Origin: Actinomycetota bacterium
Lineage (GTDB): Bacteria > Actinomycetota > Actinomycetes > Streptosporangiales > Streptosporangiaceae
NCBI GenBank assembly: GCA_003168295.1
Contig: PMST01000062.1
Location: 1 to 15,920, forward strand
Length of the DNA: 15,920 bases
Direction of reading: 5' to 3'
Made by a program: the position numbers and the translations under genes
In this document: in pieces, positions 7,139 to 15,590 of the stretch
Layout: each line of letters begins with the position of its first letter
How positions within the stretch are numbered: position 1 is the first letter of the stretch
Notes under the pieces: generated by a model
What the model saw: only the letters and a program-made list of their open reading frames with translations
The model's database searches: none
Told to the model about the DNA's origin: nothing

Positions 7139-7872
7139 GCTCCTTCGCGGGCCGGTCGCAGCGTCGTTCGTGCGCGAGCTGTGCGTTTGCTTGCCGGCGT
7201 ACGCTCACGCTTCTCGTCGTCGACGATCTCCTTTGTCCCCAGCCGGTCGATAGCAGCCTGAACGGCGGCCAGCCGGCGTACCAGGCTGGTTCGCACGCTC
7301 TCGAGCTCCGTCGCGTCGAGCAACGCTGGGCCCATGTCTTTGTGGGCGCGGGAGGCAGCCGGCGCCACACCTGGGTGTTTGGCTTCGAGCTCCACCAGCG
7401 TGCGCTCGAGTGCGGCTATCTGCTCACGGAGCAGGTGGCGTCGTTCGGCCGCCTCGCTGGCTGGCCCTGCGCCAGCGCTAGGGGAGATATACAGGGCCGC
7501 CGCGACATCACGCGGGTCCACGCCCGTGTCGCGGGCCTCACGCGCCGCGTCAGCCGCGATCGTCGTCACCGCTGATGATCGCTGGGGTGTCGATGCCACG
7601 AACGTGCCGCTGCCCTGCTGGCTGTCGATCAGGCCCTCGTGCTCCAGGCGCTGGTAGACGGCGCGGACAGTGTTGACGTTGACCCCGATCGCCTCGGCCA
7701 CCTCGCGCAGCCCCGGCAGTCGCTGGCTGGGCTTGAACCTGCCGTCGCGGATTCGGGTGCGCAGCGCCCAGGCGAGCTGCACCCCGATCGGGACCTCGGC
7801 GTCGCGGTCGATCGCGACGTCGAATCCCTGCATCGCGACCGCCGCCGCCGCTGGCTGCTGCTGCTTATTCAT
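7135..7872 (-). CDS. GntR family transcriptional regulator (YtrA-like) with extra coiled-coil domain
   Basis: The protein has 245 residues from the ATG at 7872; an in-frame GTG at 7881 would add three. A GntR winged helix-turn-helix spans about residues 28-92. It reads PIGVQLAWALRTRIRDGRF, then LPGLREVAEAIGVNVNTVR and a wing ending QQGSGTFV. No large ligand domain follows, as in the YtrA subfamily, which often represses divergent ABC-transporter genes. Here the C-terminus instead has a coiled coil with a Pro break and an LLDATELE segment, related to the protein encoded at 14702-15277. It ends in a basic Arg/Lys-rich tail. The gene is divergent from the YrbE operon across 56-65 bp, and the inverted repeat there makes it the likely repressor of that operon and perhaps of itself. 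TAACGT lies 7 nt before the ATG, suggesting a leaderless transcript. Confidence 0.88.
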   Translation of the reverse strand: MNKQQQPAAAAVAMQGFDVAIDRDAEVPIGVQLAWALRTRIRDGRFKPSQRLPGLREVAEAIGVNVNTVRAVYQRLEHEGLIDSQQGSGTFVASTPQRSSAVTTIAADAAREARDTGVDPRDVAAALYISPSAGAGPASEAAERRHLLREQIAALERTLVELEAKHPGVAPAASRAHKDMGPALLDATELESVRTSLVRRLAAVQAAIDRLGTKEIVDDEKRERTPASKRTARARTTLRPAREGA

Positions 7873-7902
7873 GCCGCTCACGTTAGCGCTCGAAACCGTC
7901 GA

Positions 7903-7937
7903 TAGACAGTGTGCTGGTGAACTAGTACACTAAATCT
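7903..7937 (+). promoter_or_regulatory. Promoter of the YrbE-MMPL operon with candidate GntR operator
   Basis: TAGACA (7903-7908) matches the -35 consensus at five of six bases. A 17-bp spacer separates it from TACACT (7926-7931), a TANNNT -10. The GTG start of the first permease follows 6 nt later, so the transcript should be leaderless. An inverted repeat AGTGT (7909-7913)/ACACT (7927-7931) lies between the -35 and the end of the -10, a natural place for repression by the divergent GntR protein. On the other strand the regulator's own TAACGT (7885-7880) is near, so one site could control both directions. Confidence 0.7.
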
Positions 7938-8777
7938 GTGGCTCGCTCCCAAGAAGCCGGCAGCGGAGGTCTCGTGAGTGGGCTTGCCGAGCGGAGTCTG
8001 CTCGGGCCGCGGAGCCTGATCGAAGAAGTCGGGAACATGATGCTCTTGACGGGGAGGACGATCGCCTCCGCGCTGCGCCCGCCCTATCCCTACGGCGGGG
8101 AGTTCGTGTCGCAGTTCCTGTTCGCGGTGCGGCTGTGCTGGTTCCCGCTGCTCGTGTCGACGATGGCGATCAGCTATGCCGCCCCCGGCCTGCAGGCGGC
8201 GAACTTCTTTGAACTGTTCGGTGCGCTCGACCGCCTCGGCGGGGTGTTCGTGCTCGCGGTGGTCCGCGAAATCGGGCCGCTGATCACCGCGATCGTGCTC
8301 GCGGGAGTGGGGGGCACCGCGATCACCGCGGACCTGGGCGCGCGCAAGATCCGCGAGGAGCTCGACGCGCTGCAGGTGCTCGGCGTGGATCCCGTCAAGA
8401 ACCTCGTCGTGCCGCGCTTCCTCGCGCTGATGCTCGTGACGGGCCTGTTCAACATCTACGCGATTCTGTTCGGTCTCTTCGGCGGCCTGCTCGCGGAGTT
8501 CGTCAAGGGTGAGCCGCTGGCATCGTTCTGGGCGACCTTCTTCGCGAACATCTCGACCACGGACCTGTGGGGCTCGGTGCTGAAGACGACGATCTTCGGG
8601 GCGATCATCGCGATCGTCTGCTGCTACAAGGGCATGACCGCCTCCGGTGGCGCCGAGGGCGTCGGACGCGCGGTCAACGAGGCCGTAGTGATCGCCTTCC
8701 TCGGGATCGGCGCGTTCAACTACGCATTCACCCAGACCCTGCTGGCCACCCACCCGCAGATCCTGGTGATCAAGTAA
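7938..8777 (+). CDS. MlaE/YrbE family ABC transporter permease (first of two)
   Basis: The 279-residue integral membrane protein has several hydrophobic helices. It carries the MlaE/YrbE core: REIGPLITAIVLAGVGGTAI, then DLGARKIREELDALQVLGVD, the cytoplasmic coupling-helix region that contacts the ATPase. In actinobacteria YrbE proteins come in pairs (YrbEA/YrbEB) and form the membrane channel of MCE lipid-import systems. The chosen GTG start is supported by the -10 element 6 nt upstream. The TAA stop shares its last A with the ATG of the second permease. Substrate is not readable; lipids such as sterols, fatty acids or phospholipids are inferred from the family. Confidence 0.92.
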   Translation: MARSQEAGSGGLVSGLAERSLLGPRSLIEEVGNMMLLTGRTIASALRPPYPYGGEFVSQFLFAVRLCWFPLLVSTMAISYAAPGLQAANFFELFGALDRLGGVFVLAVVREIGPLITAIVLAGVGGTAITADLGARKIREELDALQVLGVDPVKNLVVPRFLALMLVTGLFNIYAILFGLFGGLLAEFVKGEPLASFWATFFANISTTDLWGSVLKTTIFGAIIAIVCCYKGMTASGGAEGVGRAVNEAVVIAFLGIGAFNYAFTQTLLATHPQILVIK

Positions 8778-9577
8778 TGAACGAACTGTTTGCGATGCCG
8801 CGCGAATGGCTCGCGGCCACAGGCGAAATCGGGCGCTTCACCGGGAACATCGTGCGCGATGTGTGGAGCTTTCGCGTGTTCAGGTTCTTCGGCGAGGCGC
8901 TGCGCCAATCGGGGATCCTGATCGTCGGCTCGACGACCGTCATCTGGGGTCTTGTGTTCCTGATCGGGCTGGGTCCATGCGGAATCGAGGGCGCCTACTT
9001 CACCGAGTCCACCGGCACGCCCAACTACGCGGGCATCTTCGCCGCATGGTGCAACCTGCGCGAGGCCGTCCCGATCGTGTTCGGTTACATGATGGCCGCC
9101 AAGGTCGGCACGGGGATCGTGGCTGAGCTCGGCGCAATGCGCATCTCTGAGGAGATCGACGCGCTCGAGGTGATGGGCGTGGACTCGATGACCTTCCTCT
9201 GCGCCACCCGGCTGCTGGCCGCGTGGCTGGTGCTGCCGTTCATGTACATAGGGGCGATCGGCGTTGCCTTCGCGGCCTCCTACCTGGCCGTGGTCGATCA
9301 GATCGGGTACACCTCGAGCGGCGGCTATCTGCTGATCTTCTGGGAGTTCCAGAACCCGGGGGACTTCCTGTTCAGCGTGATCAAGGGGATGACGATGGCT
9401 ACTGCGATCGTGCTGGTGGCCTGTTACTACGGCTATAACGCCAGCGGCGGTCCCGTCGGAGTGGGGCGGGCAACTGCCAAGTCGATGGTGCTGAACCTGA
9501 TCCTCGTGAATGTGATCGACGCGTTCGGCACCCAAATCTTCTGGGGCACCAACGCGCGAGCCCCGATCGGGGGCTAG
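8777..9577 (+). CDS. MlaE/YrbE family ABC transporter permease (second of two)
   Basis: The protein has 266 residues from the ATG at 8777, which overlaps the previous stop as TAATG; the reading frame is open further upstream but the overlap decides the start. The family core is present as YMMAAKVGTGIVAELGAMRI followed by SEEIDALEVMGVDS, with flanking hydrophobic helices. It differs from the first permease by a longer N-terminal amphipathic region and a polar loop (CGIEGAYFTESTGTPNYAG) after the first membrane helix. As a pair the two proteins would form a YrbEA/YrbEB-like heterodimer. The ATPase gene starts 2 bp after the stop. Confidence 0.92.
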   Translation: MNELFAMPREWLAATGEIGRFTGNIVRDVWSFRVFRFFGEALRQSGILIVGSTTVIWGLVFLIGLGPCGIEGAYFTESTGTPNYAGIFAAWCNLREAVPIVFGYMMAAKVGTGIVAELGAMRISEEIDALEVMGVDSMTFLCATRLLAAWLVLPFMYIGAIGVAFAASYLAVVDQIGYTSSGGYLLIFWEFQNPGDFLFSVIKGMTMATAIVLVACYYGYNASGGPVGVGRATAKSMVLNLILVNVIDAFGTQIFWGTNARAPIGG

Positions 9578-9579
9578 AG

Positions 9580-10587
<1,008 letters not shown>

Positions 10588-10639
10588 ACCTGGGGACCGT
10601 CTCGTCGCCCAGATGGTGTGGTCGATCGATGGGCGGGAC

Positions 10640-10645
10640 TAGCCT
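10640..10645 (+). promoter_or_regulatory. Possible leaderless -10 for the MMPL gene
   Basis: TAGCCT fits TANNNT and ends 6 nt before the GTG at 10652, the same geometry as at 2983 and 7938. No good -35 is present at 16-18 bp, so this may be an internal operon promoter or chance. Confidence 0.3.
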
Positions 10646-10651
10646 TCTGCT

Positions 10652-13336
10652 GTGAGCTCATCAAGACTTCTTTCCAGCCTGGCCGGCGGTGCGGCTCGGC
10701 GCCCTCGGCTGGTGATCGCGATCGCGATCGTGCTTGGCTTGGGTGCGGCGGCGTTTGCGCTGCGGCTGCGTCCGACGGCTGCCACGAACACGTTCGTGTC
10801 CAGCTCCAGCCCCGAATACCAGGCCACGCAGCGCTTCTACCGGAGCTTTGGCGAAGAGCCAATTGCGGTGCTGGTGAAGGGCAATCTGCAGCAGCTGGTG
10901 CTGAGCTCTGACATCCAGCGGCTGGCCGGCCTCGAGGGTTGTCTGTCGGGCAACGTTCCGGTTCAGGCGCTCGCGTCAGAGGGGGGCGCGCGTGGACCGT
11001 GCGGAGAGCTCGCGCGCGCGAAGACGGTGAAGGTGGTGTTTGGGCCTGGCACCTTCCTCAACGAGGCTGCCAGCCAGACCGACGAACTGCTCACGATTGA
11101 GACCCATCAGGCAGAGGCGCAGGCCAAGCAGGCCGAACGGGTCGTATATCGCGCTGCGATTGCGCGTGGGCTGCCGGCGTCCCAGGCCGGCGCACTTGGA
11201 CGGCAGGCGCACAAGATCGAACTGGGACGATTCGAAGAGAGCCTGGCCACGCTCGCGCTCGAATACGGGCTCTCTGCGCGGCCCAGCATCGAAGACGCCA
11301 ACTTCGTCTCGGACGTCGTGTTCGACTCGACCAAGCCCGCAGGGACGCCCAAGTCGCGCTTTGCGTATCTCTTCCCCAGCTCCGACGCGGCGCTCGTATC
11401 GGTGCGCATGAAGGCTGGGCTGTCTGAAGCGGCGAGGATCCGCACGATCGGCTTGATCCGTGCGGCAGTGAAGATGCCGCAATGGCATCTGGCGCACGGC
11501 GAGAGCTATCTCGTGACCGGCGAGCCGGTGATCGTGTCGGATCTGACCAGCTCGATCAGCCATTCGATCGAGCTGCTGTTGATAGCTGTGCTGCTGGTGA
11601 TGGCGGGCACGCTGGGCTTGGTCTTCGCTGGTCGCCCGCGGTTGCTGCCGCTCGCGCTCGCGCTGCTCGCTGCTGCGCTCACGTTCGGCGCGCTGTCTGT
11701 GGTGGGAGCCTCACTGACGATGGCCTCGATCGCTGTGCTGCCCGTGCTGGTCGGATTGGCGGTCGACTATGCGATCCAGTTCCAGGCCCGTGTGGAGGAG
11801 GAGCGCGAGCTCGCGGGCGCTCAGCGCGAAACCGCGGTCGAGGGCGAGGTGCTCGTGCGCCGCGCCGCTGCGCTAGGCGCGCCGACGATTGCCGCGGCGG
11901 GTGCGGCCAGTGCGGCCGCGATGCTTGTGTTGCTGCTGTCGCCCGTGCCGATGGTACGTGGCTTCGGGGTGCTGCTGGTGGTTGGGGTGGCGATCGCCCT
12001 GATATGCGCGCTCACCGTTGGGGCCGCCGCTGTTTCGCTGGCGTCAGCTAGGGCCAGCTCGCATGCTGGCGGTGGCGTGGCGGGAGCTCAGCTGGCGGCC
12101 GCGTGGCGTGGCGCACGTGAGCTGGTCTCGGACAATCCGCTGACGCGGCTGCTGATGCGAACGGCGCTGGTCGGCTCGGTGCGTCACCCAGGTCGGGTGC
12201 TGTGCGCGGGGCTAGTGCTTGCTGCCCTCGGCTGGGGCCTGGATACGCAGACCAAGGTGCAGACCGACATCACCAAGCTCGTGCCCCAGAACCTCGGCTC
12301 GTTGCAAAACCTGAGCACACTCGAGCGGATCACGGGAGTGGGCGGCGAAATCGACCTGATGGTGGAAGGCAAGAACTTGACCAAGCTGTCCACGATCGAA
12401 TGGATGAGCAGCTATCAGAAGCGCGTGCTCGCTCGCTTCGGCTACAGCTCCGCGCGGGGCTGCAGCAAGGCGCGCCTGTGCCCAGCGTTCTCGCTGCCCG
12501 ACCTGTTCGCGGGGCGCTCGGGGGCCGCCGCGAAGGCGCCCAAGCTCTCGCAGGCTGAGATAAACGCGTTGCTTGGCGTGATCCCTGCATACTTCTCGAA
12601 GGATGTGATTTCCCCCAACCGGCGTGTGGCGACGCTGGCGTTCGGCATCCGCCTGATGGGTCTCGAGCAGCAGCAGCGCTTGATCGAACAGATGCGCTCG
12701 AGCCTGCATCCGCCGGCCGGGGTGCAGGCCAGCCTTGTAGGTCTGCCGGTGCTGGCGGCAGCGTCTGGCTCGCAGGTAGCCGATCCATGGCGGCGGCTGG
12801 AGACGTTGTTGGTCGGCCTCGCTGCGGTCGCGTTGGTGCTGCTGCTTGCCTTCCGCGGCGATCGTCGCCGTGCGCTCGTGCCGCTCGTGCCGATCGTCCT
12901 GGCCACTGGCTGGTCTGCGCTGATCCTGTTCTTGGTGAGGGTTCCCTTGAACCCAATGTCAGTCACCCTCGGTGCTCTTGTGATCGCGATATCAACCGAG
13001 TTCAGTGTGCTCCTCTCCGAGCGCCATCGACAGGAGCGCCTGGCTGGCTACGACACGATCGAGGCGCTGCGACGCAGCTACCGCCGGACCGGCGCCGCGG
13101 TTGCCGCCTCGGGGGTGACGGCGACGATGGGCTTCGCTGTGCTGGTGCTATCGGAAATAACGATGCTGCGCGACTTTGGCCTGGTGACGCTGATCGACCT
13201 GACTGTCTCACTCATTGGTGTGCTCCTCGCTCTCCCCGCCACGCTTGTGATCGCCGACGCGGCCGCCGAAGGCGATGGGCGCTATCAGCCGGTGCGGGTG
13301 GCGCGTCGCTTGCGCGAGGCGTCAGTCCGCTCGTGA
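10652..13336 (+). CDS. MMPL/RND family transporter (HpnN-like)
   Basis: The 894-residue protein has the duplicated layout of RND proteins. TM helix 1 lies at about 19-38, followed by a large outside domain to about 300 and a bundle of hydrophobic helices (about 305-470). A seventh helix (about 525-540), a second outside domain and a final helix bundle come next. The intramembrane segments VLVGLAVDYAIQFQARVEEE and VIAISTEFSVLLSERHRQER are the matching family motifs of the two halves. The first holds the acidic residue in GLAVDYAIQF expected for proton coupling; the second has Glu in ISTEFS. Such proteins export or move lipids and hopanoids at the expense of the proton gradient. The gene follows the YrbE-YrbE-ATPase genes by 64 bp and overlaps the next gene by 4 bp. 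Cargo is unknown; a lipid is inferred from context. Confidence 0.88.
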   Translation: MSSSRLLSSLAGGAARRPRLVIAIAIVLGLGAAAFALRLRPTAATNTFVSSSSPEYQATQRFYRSFGEEPIAVLVKGNLQQLVLSSDIQRLAGLEGCLSGNVPVQALASEGGARGPCGELARAKTVKVVFGPGTFLNEAASQTDELLTIETHQAEAQAKQAERVVYRAAIARGLPASQAGALGRQAHKIELGRFEESLATLALEYGLSARPSIEDANFVSDVVFDSTKPAGTPKSRFAYLFPSSDAALVSVRMKAGLSEAARIRTIGLIRAAVKMPQWHLAHGESYLVTGEPVIVSDLTSSISHSIELLLIAVLLVMAGTLGLVFAGRPRLLPLALALLAAALTFGALSVVGASLTMASIAVLPVLVGLAVDYAIQFQARVEEERELAGAQRETAVEGEVLVRRAAALGAPTIAAAGAASAAAMLVLLLSPVPMVRGFGVLLVVGVAIALICALTVGAAAVSLASARASSHAGGGVAGAQLAAAWRGARELVSDNPLTRLLMRTALVGSVRHPGRVLCAGLVLAALGWGLDTQTKVQTDITKLVPQNLGSLQNLSTLERITGVGGEIDLMVEGKNLTKLSTIEWMSSYQKRVLARFGYSSARGCSKARLCPAFSLPDLFAGRSGAAAKAPKLSQAEINALLGVIPAYFSKDVISPNRRVATLAFGIRLMGLEQQQRLIEQMRSSLHPPAGVQASLVGLPVLAAASGSQVADPWRRLETLLVGLAAVALVLLLAFRGDRRRALVPLVPIVLATGWSALILFLVRVPLNPMSVTLGALVIAISTEFSVLLSERHRQERLAGYDTIEALRRSYRRTGAAVAASGVTATMGFAVLVLSEITMLRDFGLVTLIDLTVSLIGVLLALPATLVIADAAAEGDGRYQPVRVARRLREASVRS

Positions 13337-13974
13337 GCCGGCCACGGTATGCGCGGTACGCCGGGCTGCTCGGAGTGACGTTGGTAGTGCTCGTGGTGAT
13401 CAGCACACTGCTCGCTAAATCCAACGGTGCGACCGGCATCGCACCGGGACGGATGCTCGCACCGTTCGCAGTACCGCTGGCGTTGGGCAGCTTGGAAGGA
13501 GACGCGAACATTGCCACGCGCGCTCATCAGGGCGCAGCTGGGAACGTGCCAGCGTGCGCGGTGCGGGGGACGCAGGTCCTGAACGTGTGTCAGCTCTATG
13601 AACAGGGGCCAGTGGTGCTGGCCCTATTCGTGGACGGCGGTGGCTGTCCGTCGGTGCTGAGCAGCATGCAGTCGCTTGTGCGCAGCTTTCCGGACGTACG
13701 CTTTGCTGCGGTGTCGATCGAGGGCCAGCGTAGCCAGCTGCGCCAACTGGTGCACTCGCGCAGGCTGACTCTACCGGTGGGTATCGACAAAGACGGGGCA
13801 CTGGCCAGCCTCTACAAAGTCTTCAGCTGCCCACAGATCAACTTCGCCTATCCCGGTGGCGTAGTGCAGAGCAAAGCGCTGCTGCAGACCCCCACGCTGG
13901 CCGCTCTGCGCAAGCGGGTGAGCGAGCTGGTGGCAGCATCTCGGGCTCGGAGACGGCAGGGGCCAAGCGGTTGA
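13333..13974 (+). CDS. Membrane-anchored thioredoxin-like (redoxin-fold) protein with incomplete CxxC
   Basis: The protein has 213 residues from a GTG that overlaps the MMPL stop (GTGA). The reading frame is open far upstream, but that part is antisense-like shadow of MMPL. One N-terminal membrane helix (about 10-28) follows a basic start, so the rest should face outside. VVLALFVDGGGCPSVLSSM and later YKVFSCPQINFAYPGG match the active-site strand and the cis-Pro region of the TlpA/AhpC-TSA fold. Where thioredoxins have CxxC there is C105-P-S-V108, so the second Cys is missing. Other Cys are at 75, 86 and 166. It may act through C105 and one of these, or have lost redox activity. Its place in the operon suggests it helps fold or control the MMPL/YrbE machine; this is inference. 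Confidence 0.7.
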   Translation: MSRPRYARYAGLLGVTLVVLVVISTLLAKSNGATGIAPGRMLAPFAVPLALGSLEGDANIATRAHQGAAGNVPACAVRGTQVLNVCQLYEQGPVVLALFVDGGGCPSVLSSMQSLVRSFPDVRFAAVSIEGQRSQLRQLVHSRRLTLPVGIDKDGALASLYKVFSCPQINFAYPGGVVQSKALLQTPTLAALRKRVSELVAASRARRRQGPSG

Positions 13975-14636
13975 GCGAGCACCGTGAGTCCCTCGCTGGC
14001 TGGCGTGCTCCGGAGATCGAGGAGGAGCTGCCAGGACTGCGTTTGCTGGCAGGCCAGGCGCTGCACAAGCGCGCGCAGCCAATCACCGCTGCCTCTCCAC
14101 CGGAGATCCGCCAGCGTCTCAGTGAACTGTCGAACCGCGTTCGCGGCGCTCGTGCTGTAGCCATCCGCCGGGAGCCCGTACCGGCGGCATACCGCGTGTT
14201 CTTTCGCCACATCGGCCTCGAGCCAGACACGCTACGAACGCCGATCGAGGCCGCAATCCTGGAGCGGATGCTGCGTGGTGGGTTTCTCACGCGCTGCTTG
14301 CTCGACGATGTGCTGCTCCTCGCGTTGGTGGATACCGGTGTTCCTGTATGGGCGCTGGACGCTGAGTCCGTGGACGGTCAGCTCGGCGTCCGCGCCAGCC
14401 TGCAAGACGAGCGGCTGGGGCGCGGCGCGGACGCGCCGGTCTTGCCAGCTGGGCGCCTGGTCATCGCCGACGGCTCAGCAGCCCTGGCGATCCTGTTCGG
14501 GGAGCTGGCGCCCGGGCACGAGCCCAGCGCCGCTACACGTCGCCTGGCGCTGTTTGCCATTCAGGTTGCCGGCGTCCCGGATCTGTTCGTGGAAGAGGCG
14601 CTGTGGATATGCCGGGCGGCGTTCGAGCAGCTGTAG
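13971..14636 (+). CDS. B3/B4 tRNA-binding domain protein
   Basis: The protein has 221 residues from a TTG that overlaps the previous stop by 4 bp (TTGA), which fixes the unusual start. Residues about 70-215 resemble the stand-alone B3/B4 domain found in the beta subunit of phenylalanyl-tRNA synthetase. The resemblance includes RTPIEAAILERMLRGG, VWALDAESVDGQLGVRAS, GRLVIADGSAALAILFGE and a closing ATRRLALFAIQVAGVP. The stand-alone family is widespread, with roles in tRNA editing or amino-acid handling suggested for some members; none is firm. No membrane segment is seen, so it is cytosolic. A link to lipid transport is unexpected and rests only on the operon structure. It is the last gene of the run; a new promoter follows. 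Confidence 0.72.
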   Translation: MSEHRESLAGWRAPEIEEELPGLRLLAGQALHKRAQPITAASPPEIRQRLSELSNRVRGARAVAIRREPVPAAYRVFFRHIGLEPDTLRTPIEAAILERMLRGGFLTRCLLDDVLLLALVDTGVPVWALDAESVDGQLGVRASLQDERLGRGADAPVLPAGRLVIADGSAALAILFGELAPGHEPSAATRRLALFAIQVAGVPDLFVEEALWICRAAFEQL

Positions 14637-14643
14637 TGAACCG

Positions 14644-14696
14644 TGACATGCCGCGTGCATGCACTGGTAGAATCCTCGGCTCTGCCGGTCAGGAGG
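14644..14696 (+). promoter_or_regulatory. Promoter and strong ribosome-binding site of the coiled-coil protein gene
   Basis: TGACAT (14644-14649) lies 18 bp from TAGAAT (14668-14673), a good -35/-10 pair. A perfect AGGAGG (14691-14696) follows, 5 nt before the GTG at 14702. Unlike the leaderless genes to the left, this one has a leader, and the site decides the start against an upstream in-frame ATG at 14603. Confidence 0.65.
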
Positions 14697-14701
14697 CGGG
14701 T

Positions 14702-15277
14702 GTGACCCACTACGAGCAGCCAGTCATCGATCGCGACGAGCAAGCCGACGGGCAACTGCTCGCGCGGGACGAGCAGCTGGCTGTAGCGGGGTTCCGCGGT
14801 GAGCAGCGTCGCGCGGCCGAGCGCGCTGCCAGGGCCTCACTGCGCGCGCAGATCGCTCGCCTGGAGCGCGAGCATTCGGCGATCGTCGCGGAGCGTTTTC
14901 CCCACATTCGCGCACCGCTCGGCAGTCCCGTAGCGCTCGAGAGCGCGCCCTCGCTACTCGACCTGGGCGAGCTCGAGCGCACACGCGACCGGCTCGCCGC
15001 CAGCCTGCAGGAACTGCGTGCCCGCGTCGAGCAGCGTGTAGAGCATGAGCGACGGGCGCGCGACCAGCTACAGCGGATGCGCCTGGAACCAGGTCACTAC
15101 AAGTTCGTGCGCCTGCCCGTGAGGGATCTCGGACAGGGCGTGTGTGGCTACTGGGAGGTGCGTCCGCGGCTCGGTCTGATCGGCATGCTCGCCGGCTGGT
15201 GGCAGCTCAAGCTCTCGTCAGGCTGTCCGTTAGCCATGGGGTCGCGCTCCACGCGCGGCCCCGGTGCACAGCGGTGA
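14702..15277 (+). CDS. Coiled-coil protein with conserved-looking C-terminal module, unknown function
   Basis: The protein has 191 residues from the GTG with AGGAGG upstream. Residues 33-125 are mostly Arg/Glu/Ala/Leu heptads in two helices broken by FPHIRAPLGSP (66-76). SAPSLLDLGELERTR (81-95) begins the second helix. This layout matches the C-terminal domain of the GntR regulator (residues 151-213 of its longer form). The C-terminal 60 residues change character. They read GHYKFVRLPVRDLGQGVCGY, then WEVRPRLGLIGMLAGWWQLK and a Cys-containing SSGCPLA, suggesting a small folded, possibly membrane-associated or metal-binding module with Cys148 and Cys175. I do not recognise this module. The 3' end overlaps a convergent gene by 71 bp. 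It has its own promoter downstream of the transport operon. Confidence 0.72.
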   Translation: MTHYEQPVIDRDEQADGQLLARDEQLAVAGFRGEQRRAAERAARASLRAQIARLEREHSAIVAERFPHIRAPLGSPVALESAPSLLDLGELERTRDRLAASLQELRARVEQRVEHERRARDQLQRMRLEPGHYKFVRLPVRDLGQGVCGYWEVRPRLGLIGMLAGWWQLKLSSGCPLAMGSRSTRGPGAQR

Positions 15278-15590
15278 GCATCGCTGCCAGCGTACGGCGT
15301 TGGCGCTCGGTCATCGACCCGACGGTCTTCTTCTCGGACATCGGCACCTGCGAGAGGAACTTGCGACAGCGCGTCTGCCCCCAGCGACGCTGACTCATCA
15401 ATAGGTCAGCCACAGCCATGCTCTCGGCCTCCCACGGGCACTCGAGGATCACCTCGGCGACGTGAAGCTCGCCGATCGCCACGCGTCGCTTGAGCTCTGC
15501 GCGGGCGAGACGAACCTTGTTTGCGCGTTCGAGGGCGCGCATGTACTGCGGACCGGCAGGGGCAGGGGCAGCGGTCGCTGTCGCGTTCAT
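15207..15590 (-). CDS. Actinobacterial integration host factor-like (mIHF-like) DNA-binding protein
   Basis: The protein has 127 residues from an ATG preceded by GGGAGAG about 7 nt upstream. After a 15-residue Ala/Pro-rich start, residues 16-105 recall the mIHF layout. A basic helix (RALERANKVRLARAELKRRV) is followed by VADLLMSQRRWGQTRCRKFL, like the helix-two-turn-helix where mIHF has a KVGKVKA-type motif. A final GSMTERQRRTLAAML resembles the GLGDRQRKALL ending of mIHF. Such proteins bend DNA and aid recombination or nucleoid structure. The conserved part ends near residue 105; the last 22 residues are encoded in the stretch that overlaps the convergent coiled-coil gene, so the tail may be non-native. 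The family call comes from motif resemblance only. It could be a chromosomal nucleoid protein or part of a mobile element. Confidence 0.6.
   Translation of the reverse strand: MNATATAAPAPAGPQYMRALERANKVRLARAELKRRVAIGELHVAEVILECPWEAESMAVADLLMSQRRWGQTRCRKFLSQVPMSEKKTVGSMTERQRRTLAAMLTAVHRGRAWSATPWLTDSLTRA

Noticed and set aside
10710..10730. GCGATCGC-type palindromic repeats (HIP1-like) in the MMPL start
   Set aside because: They encode alternating Ile-Ala in a membrane helix (GTGATCGCGATCGCGATCG region); coding constraint explains them.
12787..13332. Upstream in-frame extension of the thioredoxin-like gene
   Set aside because: It lies within MMPL coding sequence in another frame and has Arg/Cys/Pro-rich shadow composition; the GTGA overlap at 13333 gives the natural start.
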